NCBI GenBank assembly: GCA_016190985.1
Contig: JACPPI010000011.1
Span: 83,516-147,515, forward strand
DNA length: 64,000 bases
Direction: 5' to 3'
Origin: Opitutia bacterium
GTDB taxonomy: Bacteria > Verrucomicrobiota > Verrucomicrobiia > Opitutales > Opitutaceae
Shown here: piece after piece, positions 1 to 8,747 of the stretch
Layout: every line of letters begins with the position of its first letter
Position numbering within the stretch: position 1 is the first letter of the stretch
Position numbers and translations under genes: made by a program
Notes under the pieces: model-generated
Databases searched by the model: none
What the model was told of the DNA's origin: nothing
What the model saw: only the letters and a program-made list of their open reading frames with translations

Positions 1-2
1 CC

Positions 3-395
3 TTCAGCGTCCGCCTGAACGTGCGGCGGAAAGCCGCCCTCGATGTGTTGTTCAACGGGCAGCGGGTGAAAAATTACCGCATCGACGACCACACCGCCTG
101 GCTGGACCAGACCCTCGAGCTCACACCCCAACCGGGGGCAAACGTCCTGGAATTCCGGGATGCTCCCCTCAACAACGAGCCTGACTGGCTGGATTACCTC
201 GAACGATACCCGGATGTGAAAAAACATGTGACCGCAATCCGCGTCCCTCTCGAACAGGGCGCGCGGGAACATTACGAAGTGCATGGCCGCGCGGAAGGTC
301 GCTCCATCCGAACCATCCTGAAGCCGGAGCCGGCACCCGATGGATATTATTTCATGTATCGCAACATCCGCCTGGAGGGTTTCAAAAAGCCATGA
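3..395 (+). CDS. C-terminal part of a truncated gene, unknown function
   Basis: The reading frame is open to the left edge of the window, so this is the 3' end of a longer gene; the GTG at 21 is just the first start-like codon. About 130 residues remain. The first part looks beta-rich. Near its middle is a D-Y-L-E-R-Y-P-D-V motif followed about 20 residues later by H-Y-E-V-H-G-R-A-E-G-R. This pairing resembles the short Y-L-x-x-N-P-D-V ... H-Y-x-x-x-G-x-x-E-G-R repeat found in some bacterial glycosyltransferases and surface proteins. The stop codon overlaps the start of the next gene (ATGA), so the two are probably co-translated. Most of the protein is missing and the function cannot be given. 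Confidence 0.65.
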   Translation, partial: FSVRLNVRRKAALDVLFNGQRVKNYRIDDHTAWLDQTLELTPQPGANVLEFRDAPLNNEPDWLDYLERYPDVKKHVTAIRVPLEQGAREHYEVHGRAEGRSIRTILKPEPAPDGYYFMYRNIRLEGFKKP

Positions 396-2059
396 CGCCC
401 CCGGACAACACGCCCCGCCCCATCCCGCTCCAGACTGGCCGGTGGCCGGCTGTCCTGCTGTCCCTGGCGGTGCTGGTCCTCACGTGGTTCAGCCTCGGGG
501 CCATTTCCCGCCGCGACCCGTGGTATCGCAACCTGGACATGAATAGCCAGAACACAGCCGATGCGCTGGCCCTCAACTCGGGCCTGTCGCCCAACCTCAT
601 CGACCAACCGGGTGTGCCGATGAAATACCTTCTGGCGCTGGATTTTCGCGCCCGTCATTTCCTCGGGCAATTGCCGGTTTGGAACCTGAAAAAATTCGGC
701 GACAGCGCCGACCCGTTGCGGGAAATCCCCGCCCTGATCCGCGCCGGCCGGACCCACAGCCGGATCCTGGTCATGGGGTTCATCCTCGCCGCCGCCGCGC
801 TGGCCTACAGTGTCTCGCGCCGCCCCGCGGCGGCTTGCCTGACCGTGATCCTGCTCGGTGGCAGCTCCGGCCTGCTTTTCCACGGCCTGCTGACGCGGCC
901 CGAGCTGCTCTGCGTGGGTTTCGGCAATGTGCTGGCCCTTCTGTGCACGTGGCGCGGCACCCTGCCTGGTCCCTGGCTGCGGAACCACCTCTGGCTTTTG
1001 CTGGCCGGCTTCTTCGGCGGACTCGCCGCGCTCGCGAAGCTGCCCGGCGTCTGTTACCTCGTCCTGGGTTACGGCTGGTGCTGGCTGGCCGCGCTGACCG
1101 CGGGAAAGAACGCGCCGGTCCCGGCCTCCCCCCGCGCGGAGGAAGACGGCTTCTGGCGCGGCTTGCTGCCGGCCGCCGCCGCTGTTGGCGTGTTGGGGCT
1201 CTTGTTCCGGCTGTCCGCCTTGCAGGACGATGAGCTCGGCGCGGTGGCCGTGGGCCGGCTCCGGTTTGCCGCGGTGGCGATTGGCGCGCTGCCAGTGCTG
1301 GCGCTCTGGCCCGGGCGCCACCCGGTGTGGCGGTTCCTGCTCGCCCGGTCCCGTGAACTGGCGCTGCTGGGCGCCGGGGCCCTCGCGTCCTTCCCGGTCG
1401 GATATTTGCTGCTGCGTTCCATCCAGCCGGAACCCGCCGCACTGGATTACATCGCGCGCACCCTGCACCTGCTGGCCGACCCGGCGGCAATGGTCAGAAT
1501 CCACGCCGCCAACCCGGAGGTCGGCAAAGTCTTTCTGATCTTTGTCCGGCAGGACGCCTTTCTTTTCCTCGCCACCCCGGTGCTCGTCGCGACCCTGCTC
1601 TTCGTCCCGCGGGTGCCCTCGCGGCTCAAGGCTTTCCTCGTGCTCTTGCTCGCCGGCGGCGTGGGCCTGACACTGTTGTTGAGCAAGCGGCATTTCCTCG
1701 CCCAATACAGCCTCTTCGCGCAAGCGCCCTTCCTGCTGATCTGGGCGCTCGGCCTGCATCAGCTGGCGGAGTGGACGGAGCAAACATGGGGCCCCTGGCG
1801 CCGCCGGCTGGCGCTGGTGGCGGTCATCGGCGTGGTCGCGAGCTTTCTGCTGACCGCCCATCGGCGGACCCATCTGAAATACACGAACTATCAGGACGAC
1901 GCCATGCTGCCGCTGAACAACTTCTCGGTGACCTTCTTGTTTGACCACGACGCCCACACGCCCACCTACCTGCGGATCATGCGGGAACACTACGGCAACC
2001 GGGAGCAGTTTGTCCGCGCGCTTGAGGCCTACCTGGCCAACCCGGACAATCGGCATTGA
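392..2059 (+). CDS. Polytopic membrane protein, probable GT-C type glycosyltransferase
   Basis: A 555-residue protein with many hydrophobic segments, starting with one at about residues 18-38 and followed by a polar loop of about 100 residues that carries D-M-N-S-Q-N-T. The layout of a first membrane helix, a large outer loop with acidic residues, then 8-10 more helices is that of GT-C enzymes, which use lipid-linked sugars on the far side of the membrane. I see no family-specific motif. The ATG overlaps the previous stop by 4 bp, which fixes the start. The C-terminal 90 residues are soluble. A non-catalytic membrane protein cannot be excluded. Confidence 0.7.
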   Translation: MTPPDNTPRPIPLQTGRWPAVLLSLAVLVLTWFSLGAISRRDPWYRNLDMNSQNTADALALNSGLSPNLIDQPGVPMKYLLALDFRARHFLGQLPVWNLKKFGDSADPLREIPALIRAGRTHSRILVMGFILAAAALAYSVSRRPAAACLTVILLGGSSGLLFHGLLTRPELLCVGFGNVLALLCTWRGTLPGPWLRNHLWLLLAGFFGGLAALAKLPGVCYLVLGYGWCWLAALTAGKNAPVPASPRAEEDGFWRGLLPAAAAVGVLGLLFRLSALQDDELGAVAVGRLRFAAVAIGALPVLALWPGRHPVWRFLLARSRELALLGAGALASFPVGYLLLRSIQPEPAALDYIARTLHLLADPAAMVRIHAANPEVGKVFLIFVRQDAFLFLATPVLVATLLFVPRVPSRLKAFLVLLLAGGVGLTLLLSKRHFLAQYSLFAQAPFLLIWALGLHQLAEWTEQTWGPWRRRLALVAVIGVVASFLLTAHRRTHLKYTNYQDDAMLPLNNFSVTFLFDHDAHTPTYLRIMREHYGNREQFVRALEAYLANPDNRH

Positions 2060-2092
2060 TTGGCGGCATGCATTGATTGTAGTCACCCGCCC

Positions 2093-3670
2093 ATGACGCC
2101 AGCCTCCCATCGGGCGACACGATTCATCCTGTTCGCCGCCTGTGTGCTGATCCTCGTCTGCTACGGGGCGATGATCAACCGGAAGGGCATCATCAGCACC
2201 GACGAGGGCATGCGGCTGGCCATTGTCAACGGCGGCGCCGGCTATACCCCGGGCGCGCAGTCGCCGGCGCCCACGTGGAGCCAGGTGCTGCACATGAACC
2301 GCCACTGCGCCTACCAGCCGCTCTATCTTTTGCTGCTCAACACCCTGATGCGCGTGACCGGAAGCCATGACCTGGTTCTTTTCCGTTCCGTCGGCATCGG
2401 GTTTCTCGCCCTCTGCCTGCTCGGCTTGCTCACGCTTTCGCGCGCCTGGGAACTCGTCCCGCGCCTGTTCCTGCTCGGGCTGTTTTCGTTCAACGCCTAC
2501 CTTTTCATGCATGTGCTGCAGATCCGCGAGTATATCGCCGGGGTCGCCTTCTACATCTGGTCCACGTGGCTGGTGCTTCATCTGGATGCGCGCCGGCTGG
2601 AGCGACCCTGGCGGGACATTGCCTGGTTCGCCGCCTATGGTGTCCTGCTGACCCTCGGGTTCTACCTGCAAAGCTGGGTGGTCTTTCCGGCCATCGCGCA
2701 AGGGCTTTTCCTGTTGGTCCGGCGAACAGGCGGCCGCCTCCGCTTCTACGCGCATCTGGCCCTCAGTTATCTCATCGTGCTGTCCGTCACCGTGCCCTAT
2801 CTGCTCGCCAACCCGCAGAAGGCCGATGTCGGTCGCTGGGGCACCGAGACCTCGCAGCTGTGGTCCCAATTGTCGACCGGCTTTCACCTGGTGCTGGCCG
2901 GACACTTGCCCGGCCAGCATGGTTTCACCGACCTGTTGTTCTGGCTTTGGCTGGGCGGCATAGCGCTGGGCCCAGGCGCGGCCTTGGGGCTGGGCAAATC
3001 CGGAGCCATTGACGACGACGACCGGCGGTCCGGACGCTTGGTGCTGCTCTGCAGCCTAGCCGCCCTGGCGTTTCAAATCGGCTATGCGCTGCGGGTGGAG
3101 AACCTCTCCCTTTGGCCGCGCTATTTTGTCATTCATTATTTTTTCCTCACCTGGTTGATCGCTCTCGGGTTCAATTGGCTTTGGACACGGCGGCGCGATA
3201 GTGCGCAGCCCCGCGCAATGCGGTCATTGTTTGCCGCGGTGGCCTGTTTGCTGCTGGCGGTGGCGGCGGGTTCGGCGGTCTTTCAAACCCGCAGCTATTG
3301 CCGGGACCCCTACCTCGATACCGGCTTCAACAATGTGTCCAATTGGCAGTCATGGACGCGGGATCTGAATCGGGTAATCCGTCCGGACGACGTGATGCTC
3401 ACCAACGACTACATCTTCCGCGCGACTCTTACGATCCAGCTGCCCATGGCCAACCGCCAGGTCCTGCTGGGCGAATTGGAATACACCGACCTGCGCGAAG
3501 CCCGGCGGGTGATCTACCTGGAGGGCGCTGTCTCACTGGCCCAGCGAGGGGCGTTGGAGGCCGCCCTGCTGGGCCAGGGCTTCCCCCATCTCCAGGAAAT
3601 CCCGATGTATTCCGTCGACGGCCGGTCGGTGTTGTCTGACTCGCGGATTTTGGTCTTCAGCCGCGATTGA
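2093..3670 (+). CDS. Polytopic membrane protein, probable GT-C type glycosyltransferase
   Basis: A 525-residue protein with about ten hydrophobic segments. The first outer loop has I-S-T-D-E-G-M-R, an acidic pair in the place where GT-C (GT39/ArnT-like) enzymes carry catalytic acids. The frame could start at a TTG at 2060 directly after the previous stop. I prefer the ATG at 2093, which gives an N-terminus leading straight into the first helix. The C-terminal 120 residues are soluble and face the same side as the first loop. It follows the previous gene closely and probably shares its transcript. Donor and acceptor are unknown. Confidence 0.7.
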   Translation: MTPASHRATRFILFAACVLILVCYGAMINRKGIISTDEGMRLAIVNGGAGYTPGAQSPAPTWSQVLHMNRHCAYQPLYLLLLNTLMRVTGSHDLVLFRSVGIGFLALCLLGLLTLSRAWELVPRLFLLGLFSFNAYLFMHVLQIREYIAGVAFYIWSTWLVLHLDARRLERPWRDIAWFAAYGVLLTLGFYLQSWVVFPAIAQGLFLLVRRTGGRLRFYAHLALSYLIVLSVTVPYLLANPQKADVGRWGTETSQLWSQLSTGFHLVLAGHLPGQHGFTDLLFWLWLGGIALGPGAALGLGKSGAIDDDDRRSGRLVLLCSLAALAFQIGYALRVENLSLWPRYFVIHYFFLTWLIALGFNWLWTRRRDSAQPRAMRSLFAAVACLLLAVAAGSAVFQTRSYCRDPYLDTGFNNVSNWQSWTRDLNRVIRPDDVMLTNDYIFRATLTIQLPMANRQVLLGELEYTDLREARRVIYLEGAVSLAQRGALEAALLGQGFPHLQEIPMYSVDGRSVLSDSRILVFSRD

Positions 3671-3886
3671 CCGGGCCTGCAGTGACCGCTCTGGCCGCAT
3701 GTTCTCCTCGAAGAACACGCAAAATAACTGGCTGTTTTCAGCCACATTTTGGCTGCGATGCCCCCACCTGGAACGCTACCTCCCGGCACCCTATGCCACC
3801 GCCCGCCCGGGCTCGGCCTTGCAACATGCGGTATGGCTGATTTTCTCTCGAAACCCTGACCACGCGCCCCGTATGGTTGCTTCGTG
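3671..3886. other. Intergenic stretch with a small hairpin
   Basis: This 216-bp gap separates the first membrane genes from the next group. At 3729-3744 a 6-bp stem (TGGCTG/CAGCCA) encloses a TTTT loop, but no clear T-tract follows, so a terminator is possible, not shown. The part before 3887 could hold a promoter; I see no convincing -35/-10 pair. Confidence 0.3.
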
Positions 3887-5305
3887 ATGCCTACAGCGAG
3901 CGCCCTGACCCGCCAGCACCTGGACAAGATCCGCGACTTCTACGAGGCGGCTCCTGCAGATTTGACCTGGTCGGCGCGCAGCTACCGGCGGTTGCTGGCT
4001 CACTACTACAACCTGCTCATTCCAGGCGAGGCCTCGGTCCTTGAAATCGGCTGTGGCGCGGGCGAGCTGCTCGCCCGGGTGCGGGCCGCCCGGAAGGTCG
4101 GCATCGACCTGTCGCCCCGGCAGATCGAGGCCGCCCGGGCCCGCCTGCCAGCCGCCGAGTTCCATGTGCAGGCCGGCGAGCTGCTGGAGCTGGAAGAGAA
4201 ATTTGATTGCATCATCATTTCCGACACCCTGAACCTCGCGGCGGATGTGCAGCTGATGCTCGAACGCCTGCACACCGTATCGCACGGGAATACGCGCCTT
4301 GTCTTCAATTGCTTCTCCTCCGTCTGGCGCCCGGTTCTGGCCGTTGCCGGGTGGCTGGGATTGCGCTCCTCCCAACCGCAAAGCAGCTGGATCAGCACGG
4401 CGGACGTGCGCAACCTGCTCCAACTGTCCGATTGGCAGCCGGTGTTCAGCCAACTCCGCCTCCTCTTGCCTGTCCGGTGCCTCGGATTGGACGTGATCCT
4501 GAACCGGTTCCTGGCGCCGCTGGTGGGCTGGTTTTGTCTGACGGTATTCTGCGTCGCCCGGCCGGCCCGGCCGCGGCCGGCGGTGGCCCGCACCGTCTCC
4601 GTCATCATCCCGGCGCGCAATGAGGCGGGCAACATCGAGGCTGCCGTCACCCGCACGCCCGCCATGGGCGCGGGCACCGAACTGATCTTTGTCGAGGGCC
4701 ACTCGCGAGACGACACCTGGGCCCAGATCCAGCGCGTGCAGCGCGAGTTCCCGGCACGGGACATCAGGATCATGCAGCAGACCGGCCGGGGCAAGGGCGA
4801 CGCCGTGCGCCTGGGCTTCGCTGCGGCCACCGGCGACATCCTCATGATCCTCGATGCCGACCTTACGATGCCGCCGGAAGAGCTGCCCAAGTTCTACGAC
4901 GTGCTCGCGAGCGGCCGCGCCGAGTTCGCCAACGGCGTGCGCCTCGTCTACCCGATGGACGAGGAGGCCATGCAGTTCCTGAACCTCTGCGCGAACAAGG
5001 CCTTCGGCATCATCTTCACCTGGCTGCTCGGCCAACCGGTCAAGGACACCCTTTGCGGCACCAAGGCCCTCAGCCGCGCCCACTACGGGCGCATCGCCGC
5101 CAACCGCGCCTACTTCGGGGACTTCGACCCCTTCGGCGATTTCGACCTGCTCTTCGGCGCCGCCAAGCTCAACCTCAAGATCGCCGACGTGCCCATCCGC
5201 TACAAGGAGCGCACCTACGGCACGACCAACATCCAGCGCTGGAGCCACGGCTGGCTGCTGCTGCGCATGGTGCTCTTCGCCGCGCGCAAGCTGAAGTTCG
5301 TCTGA
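3887..5305 (+). CDS. Fusion of SAM-dependent methyltransferase and family 2 glycosyltransferase
   Basis: A 472-residue two-domain protein. Residues about 15-180 form a class I methyltransferase with the SAM motif V-L-E-I-G-C-G-A-G near residue 51. A hydrophobic stretch at about 200-225 joins it to a GT2 domain of the dolichol-phosphate-mannosyltransferase type. That domain starts at V-S-V-I-I-P-A-R-N-E near residue 237 and has the D-A-D metal motif near residue 322. GT2 enzymes of this type move a sugar from a nucleotide donor to polyprenyl phosphate. The methyltransferase may act on the same lipid-linked sugar or on an unrelated acceptor. GTG at 3884 precedes the ATG at 3887, which I take as start. 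The next gene follows after 16 bp. Confidence 0.88.
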   Translation: MPTASALTRQHLDKIRDFYEAAPADLTWSARSYRRLLAHYYNLLIPGEASVLEIGCGAGELLARVRAARKVGIDLSPRQIEAARARLPAAEFHVQAGELLELEEKFDCIIISDTLNLAADVQLMLERLHTVSHGNTRLVFNCFSSVWRPVLAVAGWLGLRSSQPQSSWISTADVRNLLQLSDWQPVFSQLRLLLPVRCLGLDVILNRFLAPLVGWFCLTVFCVARPARPRPAVARTVSVIIPARNEAGNIEAAVTRTPAMGAGTELIFVEGHSRDDTWAQIQRVQREFPARDIRIMQQTGRGKGDAVRLGFAAATGDILMILDADLTMPPEELPKFYDVLASGRAEFANGVRLVYPMDEEAMQFLNLCANKAFGIIFTWLLGQPVKDTLCGTKALSRAHYGRIAANRAYFGDFDPFGDFDLLFGAAKLNLKIADVPIRYKERTYGTTNIQRWSHGWLLLRMVLFAARKLKFV

Positions 5306-5321
5306 GCCGCCGGCTCAACCG

Positions 5322-6191
5322 ATGCCCGCCTTTTCCGTCAGTCAGAAGATCTTCATCGCCCGCCAGCTCAACCGACTCCTCCGGTTCGCCCGGGGCCTCT
5401 TCGGCCTGGGCATGCAGGTGCGCTGCCGGCGCGATGGCCTCAACTGGGAGCTGGATCTCAACGAGGGCATCGACCTCTCCATCTATTTGCTCGGCGCCTA
5501 CGAGCCCCACACGATCAAGGCCTACGCGCCCTTGATCCGCCCGGGCGCCGTGGTTTTCGACATCGGCGCCAACATCGGCGCCCACACGCTGCACTTTGCT
5601 CGCCTCGCCGGTCCCACCGGGCGGGTCTTCGCGTTTGAACCCACGGAGTTCGCCTGCGCCAAGCTTCGCGCCAACCTCGCGCTCAACCCGGCTTTGGCGG
5701 AGCGGGTTTCGCTCCAGCAGTTTTTCCTGGTGGCCCACCGCGCCGTCACCACGCCACCCACGGTCGCCGCCAGCTGGCCGGTGGCCGACAGCGGCGAGAC
5801 CAATGCCTGGCACGGCCGGGCGGAGGACAGCAGCCGGGCCGCCGCCGTCACCGCCGACGATTTCTGCGCGCGGGCCGGCGTGACGCGCATCGACTTCGTC
5901 AAGCTCGACGTGGACGGCCACGAGTGGTCCGTCCTGCAGGGCTTCAGCGAAACCCTGGCCCGCTTCCGTCCGGTGATCGTCGTGGAGATCGCCCCCTTCA
6001 TCTACGCCGGGGTCAAGGCTCGCGAGTTCGACGACTTCATCCGCTTCCTCGACGGCCTGGGTTATTGTTTCACCAACGTCAACACCGGCCGGACCATTTC
6101 CCCGTGTGCGGATGAACTGCGCCGGACCATTACGCCGGGCGGCGGCATCAATGCCCTGCTGCTGCCACCCCGAACCGGGCCCCTTGGTTGA
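5322..6191 (+). CDS. FkbM family methyltransferase
   Basis: A 289-residue SAM-dependent methyltransferase. Motif I is V-F-D-I-G-A-N-I-G-A-H-T-L near residue 77, and the family-typical F-V-K-L-D-V-D-G-H-E lies near residue 193. FkbM enzymes O-methylate hydroxyls, often on sugars in polysaccharide or glycolipid clusters, which fits the neighbours. It sits 16 bp after the methyltransferase-GT2 fusion and 36 bp before a GT2 gene, so one transcript is likely. The substrate cannot be read from the sequence. Confidence 0.88.
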   Translation: MPAFSVSQKIFIARQLNRLLRFARGLFGLGMQVRCRRDGLNWELDLNEGIDLSIYLLGAYEPHTIKAYAPLIRPGAVVFDIGANIGAHTLHFARLAGPTGRVFAFEPTEFACAKLRANLALNPALAERVSLQQFFLVAHRAVTTPPTVAASWPVADSGETNAWHGRAEDSSRAAAVTADDFCARAGVTRIDFVKLDVDGHEWSVLQGFSETLARFRPVIVVEIAPFIYAGVKAREFDDFIRFLDGLGYCFTNVNTGRTISPCADELRRTITPGGGINALLLPPRTGPLG

Positions 6192-6227
6192 CTAATCGCG
6201 GCGTTTCGTGGCACCGTCCGCGCTTTC

Positions 6228-7478
6228 ATGCCCCTCGCGTCCTACATCGACCAGCCGGCCGATTGGTCAAACCCCTCACGCTGCGTCATCATCCGCGGCT
6301 GGTGCTTCGAGCCGGGCGGCGCGCCCGTCACCGGCATCCGACTCCGCACCGCGGATCGCACACTGGACGGTGTTGTGGGGCTGCCGCGACCGGACGTGAA
6401 GGCCGCGCTTCCCGCCGCGCCGGACGAAGACACCGGTTTCGAGATCCGCGGCACCCTGCCCTCCGGCCGCCAACACGTTGTGATCGAGGCCCGTCTCGCC
6501 GACGGCTCGTGGGCGACCGTGCTGGAGCGCACCGTCCGCATCAAACACCGTTTCGTGCCGCTCTGGCTTGGTGGGGGCGACTGGACGGAGCTGATGTTTT
6601 TCCAGATGCCCGCGCACATGGCCCATCCGCCGCGCTCCGTGCGGAACGAGACTTTTCCCGCTCCCAAACGCGGTCTCGCCCGGCCGAAACTGTCCATCGT
6701 GACCCCCTCCTACCAGCAGGCCCGCTACCTCGGGCAGACCATGCGGAGCGTGCTGGACGAGCAGCCGGGCGTGAGCTGCCAGTATGTCGTGCAGGACGGC
6801 GGCTCGACCGACGGCAGCGCCGAGCTGATTCGGCAACAAGCGCCGCGCCTGCATGCGTGGTCCAGCGCGCCTGACAAGGGCCAGGCCGACGCCATCGCCC
6901 GCGGCTTCGCGCAGACCTCCGGCGGGCCCGACGATGTGATGGCCTGGATCAACTCCGACGACTACTACCAGCCCGGCGCGCTGGCGTTCGTTGCGGATTA
7001 TTTCGCGCTGCATCCCGAGGTCGACGTGCTCTACGGCCACCGCATCGTGGTGGACGAGGAGTCGCGCGAAATCGCCCGCTGGTTCCTCCCCGCGCATGAT
7101 GCCGAGGTGCTGCGGCTGAATGATTTCGTCCCACAGGAAACCCTGTTCTGGCGCCGGCGGATCTGGGAGAAGGCCGGCGGCCTCGACACCTCGTTTCAAT
7201 TCGCCATCGACTGGGACCTGCTCCTGCGTTTCCAAGCCGCCGGCGCCCGCATCGTGCGCGTGCCCTATTTCCTCGCCTGCTTCCGGGCGCATGCCGCGCA
7301 GAAGACCGCCGCCTTCATGCACAGCACCGGCCAGGGCGAGATCACCCGGCTGCGGGAGCGCACCCATGGCCGCGCCTTTCCCGCGCACGAGATCGAGCAC
7401 CACCCGCTGCTCATGCGTTACCTTCGACGCAGCGCCTTCCTTGCGTTTGCCTGGAGCCTCGGCCTGAGGGCGAATTGA
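6228..7478 (+). CDS. Family 2 glycosyltransferase with N-terminal module N
   Basis: A 416-residue protein. Residues about 15-110 are a single copy of module N, with an opening R-G-W-C-F strand and G-L-P-R-P-D-V near residue 50. The same unit is found in six more glycosyltransferases of this window. A GT2 domain begins at L-S-I-V-T-P-S-Y near residue 155. Its metal-binding acids are S-D-D near residue 244. The E-T-L-F-W-R-R region near 305 matches GT2 enzymes of polysaccharide loci. No membrane segment is seen, so it should work in the cytoplasm with a nucleotide sugar. Its stop faces the stop of the next, opposite gene. Confidence 0.88.
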   Translation: MPLASYIDQPADWSNPSRCVIIRGWCFEPGGAPVTGIRLRTADRTLDGVVGLPRPDVKAALPAAPDEDTGFEIRGTLPSGRQHVVIEARLADGSWATVLERTVRIKHRFVPLWLGGGDWTELMFFQMPAHMAHPPRSVRNETFPAPKRGLARPKLSIVTPSYQQARYLGQTMRSVLDEQPGVSCQYVVQDGGSTDGSAELIRQQAPRLHAWSSAPDKGQADAIARGFAQTSGGPDDVMAWINSDDYYQPGALAFVADYFALHPEVDVLYGHRIVVDEESREIARWFLPAHDAEVLRLNDFVPQETLFWRRRIWEKAGGLDTSFQFAIDWDLLLRFQAAGARIVRVPYFLACFRAHAAQKTAAFMHSTGQGEITRLRERTHGRAFPAHEIEHHPLLMRYLRRSAFLAFAWSLGLRAN

Positions 7479-7532
7479 GGCGGCGGTGCGCGGAACGCGC
7501 GTCCGATCACTTGGACCTCCACCGAAAAGGCA

Positions 7533-8747
7533 TCAGGACCTGGGCGAGTAGACAATGGCGTATTTCGTCGGGGGCGAACGCCACTTCTGCCAGCTGTCAT
7601 TCCATTGAATGGCTCCGCCCTTGTAGTCGACGTCCCCGACGCCGCCGCCGCGGAAGGCAACGCGGACCCGGACAATGGCCTTCCCACCCTTCGCGTTGAC
7701 CGCGAAGCTGACTTGGCGCGACAGTTCCGCGCCACACAACTCCGCGTAGTAGCACTGGGTCCAGCTCAGTCCTTCATCGACGGAATAGTCTGCATGAACG
7801 ATGCCGATCTGCTCGCCATCGGTGGCGTCTGTGCTGGCATGGACGGTGACCGAGACCGTGCTCCCGGCGGAGGCCTCAGCCGGCGCATCGATGCTGACCG
7901 CTCGGTTCATGGCCGCCCGCATGGGCGCCGCTACCAGGGAGTTCGACACCTGGATGATGGCATATTTCGCAGCGGGCGAACGCCACTTCTGCCAGCTGTC
8001 ATTCCACTGTATGGCGCCACCCTTGCAGTCGACGTCCCCGGCGCCGCCGCCGCGAAAGGCAGCACGGACCCGGACAATGGCCTTTCCACCCTTCGCATTG
8101 GCCGCAAAGACTGTCTGTCGGGACAGTTTCGCGCCGGATTTTTCTGTGTAACAGAACTGCGTCCAAGTCTTGCCCCCGTCGATGGAATAATCGGCATGTA
8201 GGAAACCGATCTGCTCGCCGTCGCTGGCGTCCGTGCTGGCGTGGACGGTTACTGAGACCGCGCCTCCGGGGGCGACTTCGGCCGGCACTTCGATGCTGAT
8301 CGCCCGGTTCACGGCCGTCACGTTGACAACAGCATACTTCGCCGGGGGCCAACGCCACTTCTGCCAGCTGTCACTCCATTGAATGGCGCCACCGCGATAG
8401 TCGACGTCCCCGGCGACGCCGCCGCGGAAGGCTGCGCGGACCCGCACAATGGCCTTCCCTCCCTTCGCGCTGACCGCGAAGCTGGCTTTGCGGAACACTT
8501 CGGCGCCGCAGTTCTCCGCGATGCAGAACTGGGCCCAGGTCCGGCCCTCGTCGATGGAATACTCGGCGTGAAGAAACCCGATCTGCTCGCCGTCGCCGGC
8601 ATCCGTGCGGGCAATGAGCGTGACTTCGACCGTGCTCCCGGCGACGACCTCGGCCGGCGCTTCGATGCGGACCACCCGGTTCACGGCCGCCCGCATTGGC
8701 AGCGTCACCACCAGGAGAAGGAGAAGGATTCGATGGAGCAGTTTCAT
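7533..8747 (-). CDS. Secreted protein of three tandem Asp-box repeats
   Basis: A 404-residue protein on the strand opposite to its neighbours. I start it at the ATG at 8747, which has a GGGGAA-like ribosome site upstream and gives a clear signal peptide (K-L-L-H-R followed by a run of Leu/Val and a P-M-R-A-A cleavage-like end). An upstream in-frame ATG at 8915 would bury that signal. The rest is three near-identical units of about 115-125 residues. Each has a beta-sandwich look and one Asp-box (S-I-D-E-G-R-T-W, S-I-D-G-G-K-T-W, S-V-D-E-G-L-S-W), the motif of sialidase-type beta-propellers and some other extracellular folds. Each also ends with a G-G-A-I-Q-W-(S/N)-D-S-W-Q-K-W segment. Three units are too few for a propeller. 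A binding or structural role outside the cell is likely, but no enzyme activity can be claimed. Confidence 0.82.
   Translation of the reverse strand: MKLLHRILLLLLVVTLPMRAAVNRVVRIEAPAEVVAGSTVEVTLIARTDAGDGEQIGFLHAEYSIDEGRTWAQFCIAENCGAEVFRKASFAVSAKGGKAIVRVRAAFRGGVAGDVDYRGGAIQWSDSWQKWRWPPAKYAVVNVTAVNRAISIEVPAEVAPGGAVSVTVHASTDASDGEQIGFLHADYSIDGGKTWTQFCYTEKSGAKLSRQTVFAANAKGGKAIVRVRAAFRGGGAGDVDCKGGAIQWNDSWQKWRSPAAKYAIIQVSNSLVAAPMRAAMNRAVSIDAPAEASAGSTVSVTVHASTDATDGEQIGIVHADYSVDEGLSWTQCYYAELCGAELSRQVSFAVNAKGGKAIVRVRVAFRGGGVGDVDYKGGAIQWNDSWQKWRSPPTKYAIVYSPRS
7545..8690 (-). repeat. Three tandem coding repeats of about 372-402 bp
   Basis: Matching sites in the three units (a CCACTTCTGC block on the + strand) lie at 7581, 7983 and 8355, giving periods of 402 and 372 bp. 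The DNA is closely similar between units, so the duplications are recent or kept alike by gene conversion. The extra 30 bp before the last unit encode A-P-M-R-A-A, a copy of the end of the signal peptide. Confidence 0.85.

Noticed and set aside
347..2920. An 857-codon - strand frame over the first two membrane genes
   Set aside because: Composition shadow: rich in Gln, Arg, Gly and Pro, no domain, and it crosses two genes whose start-stop overlap supports the + strand.
7479..7532. A bidirectional terminator between the convergent genes
   Set aside because: Only a 5-bp GCGCG/CGCGC stem is present, with no T-tract on either strand.
7545..8690. The Asp-box protein as a sialidase
   Set aside because: Only three Asp-boxes, one per long unit, with no Arg triad or F-R-I-P motif; a six-bladed catalytic propeller cannot be formed.
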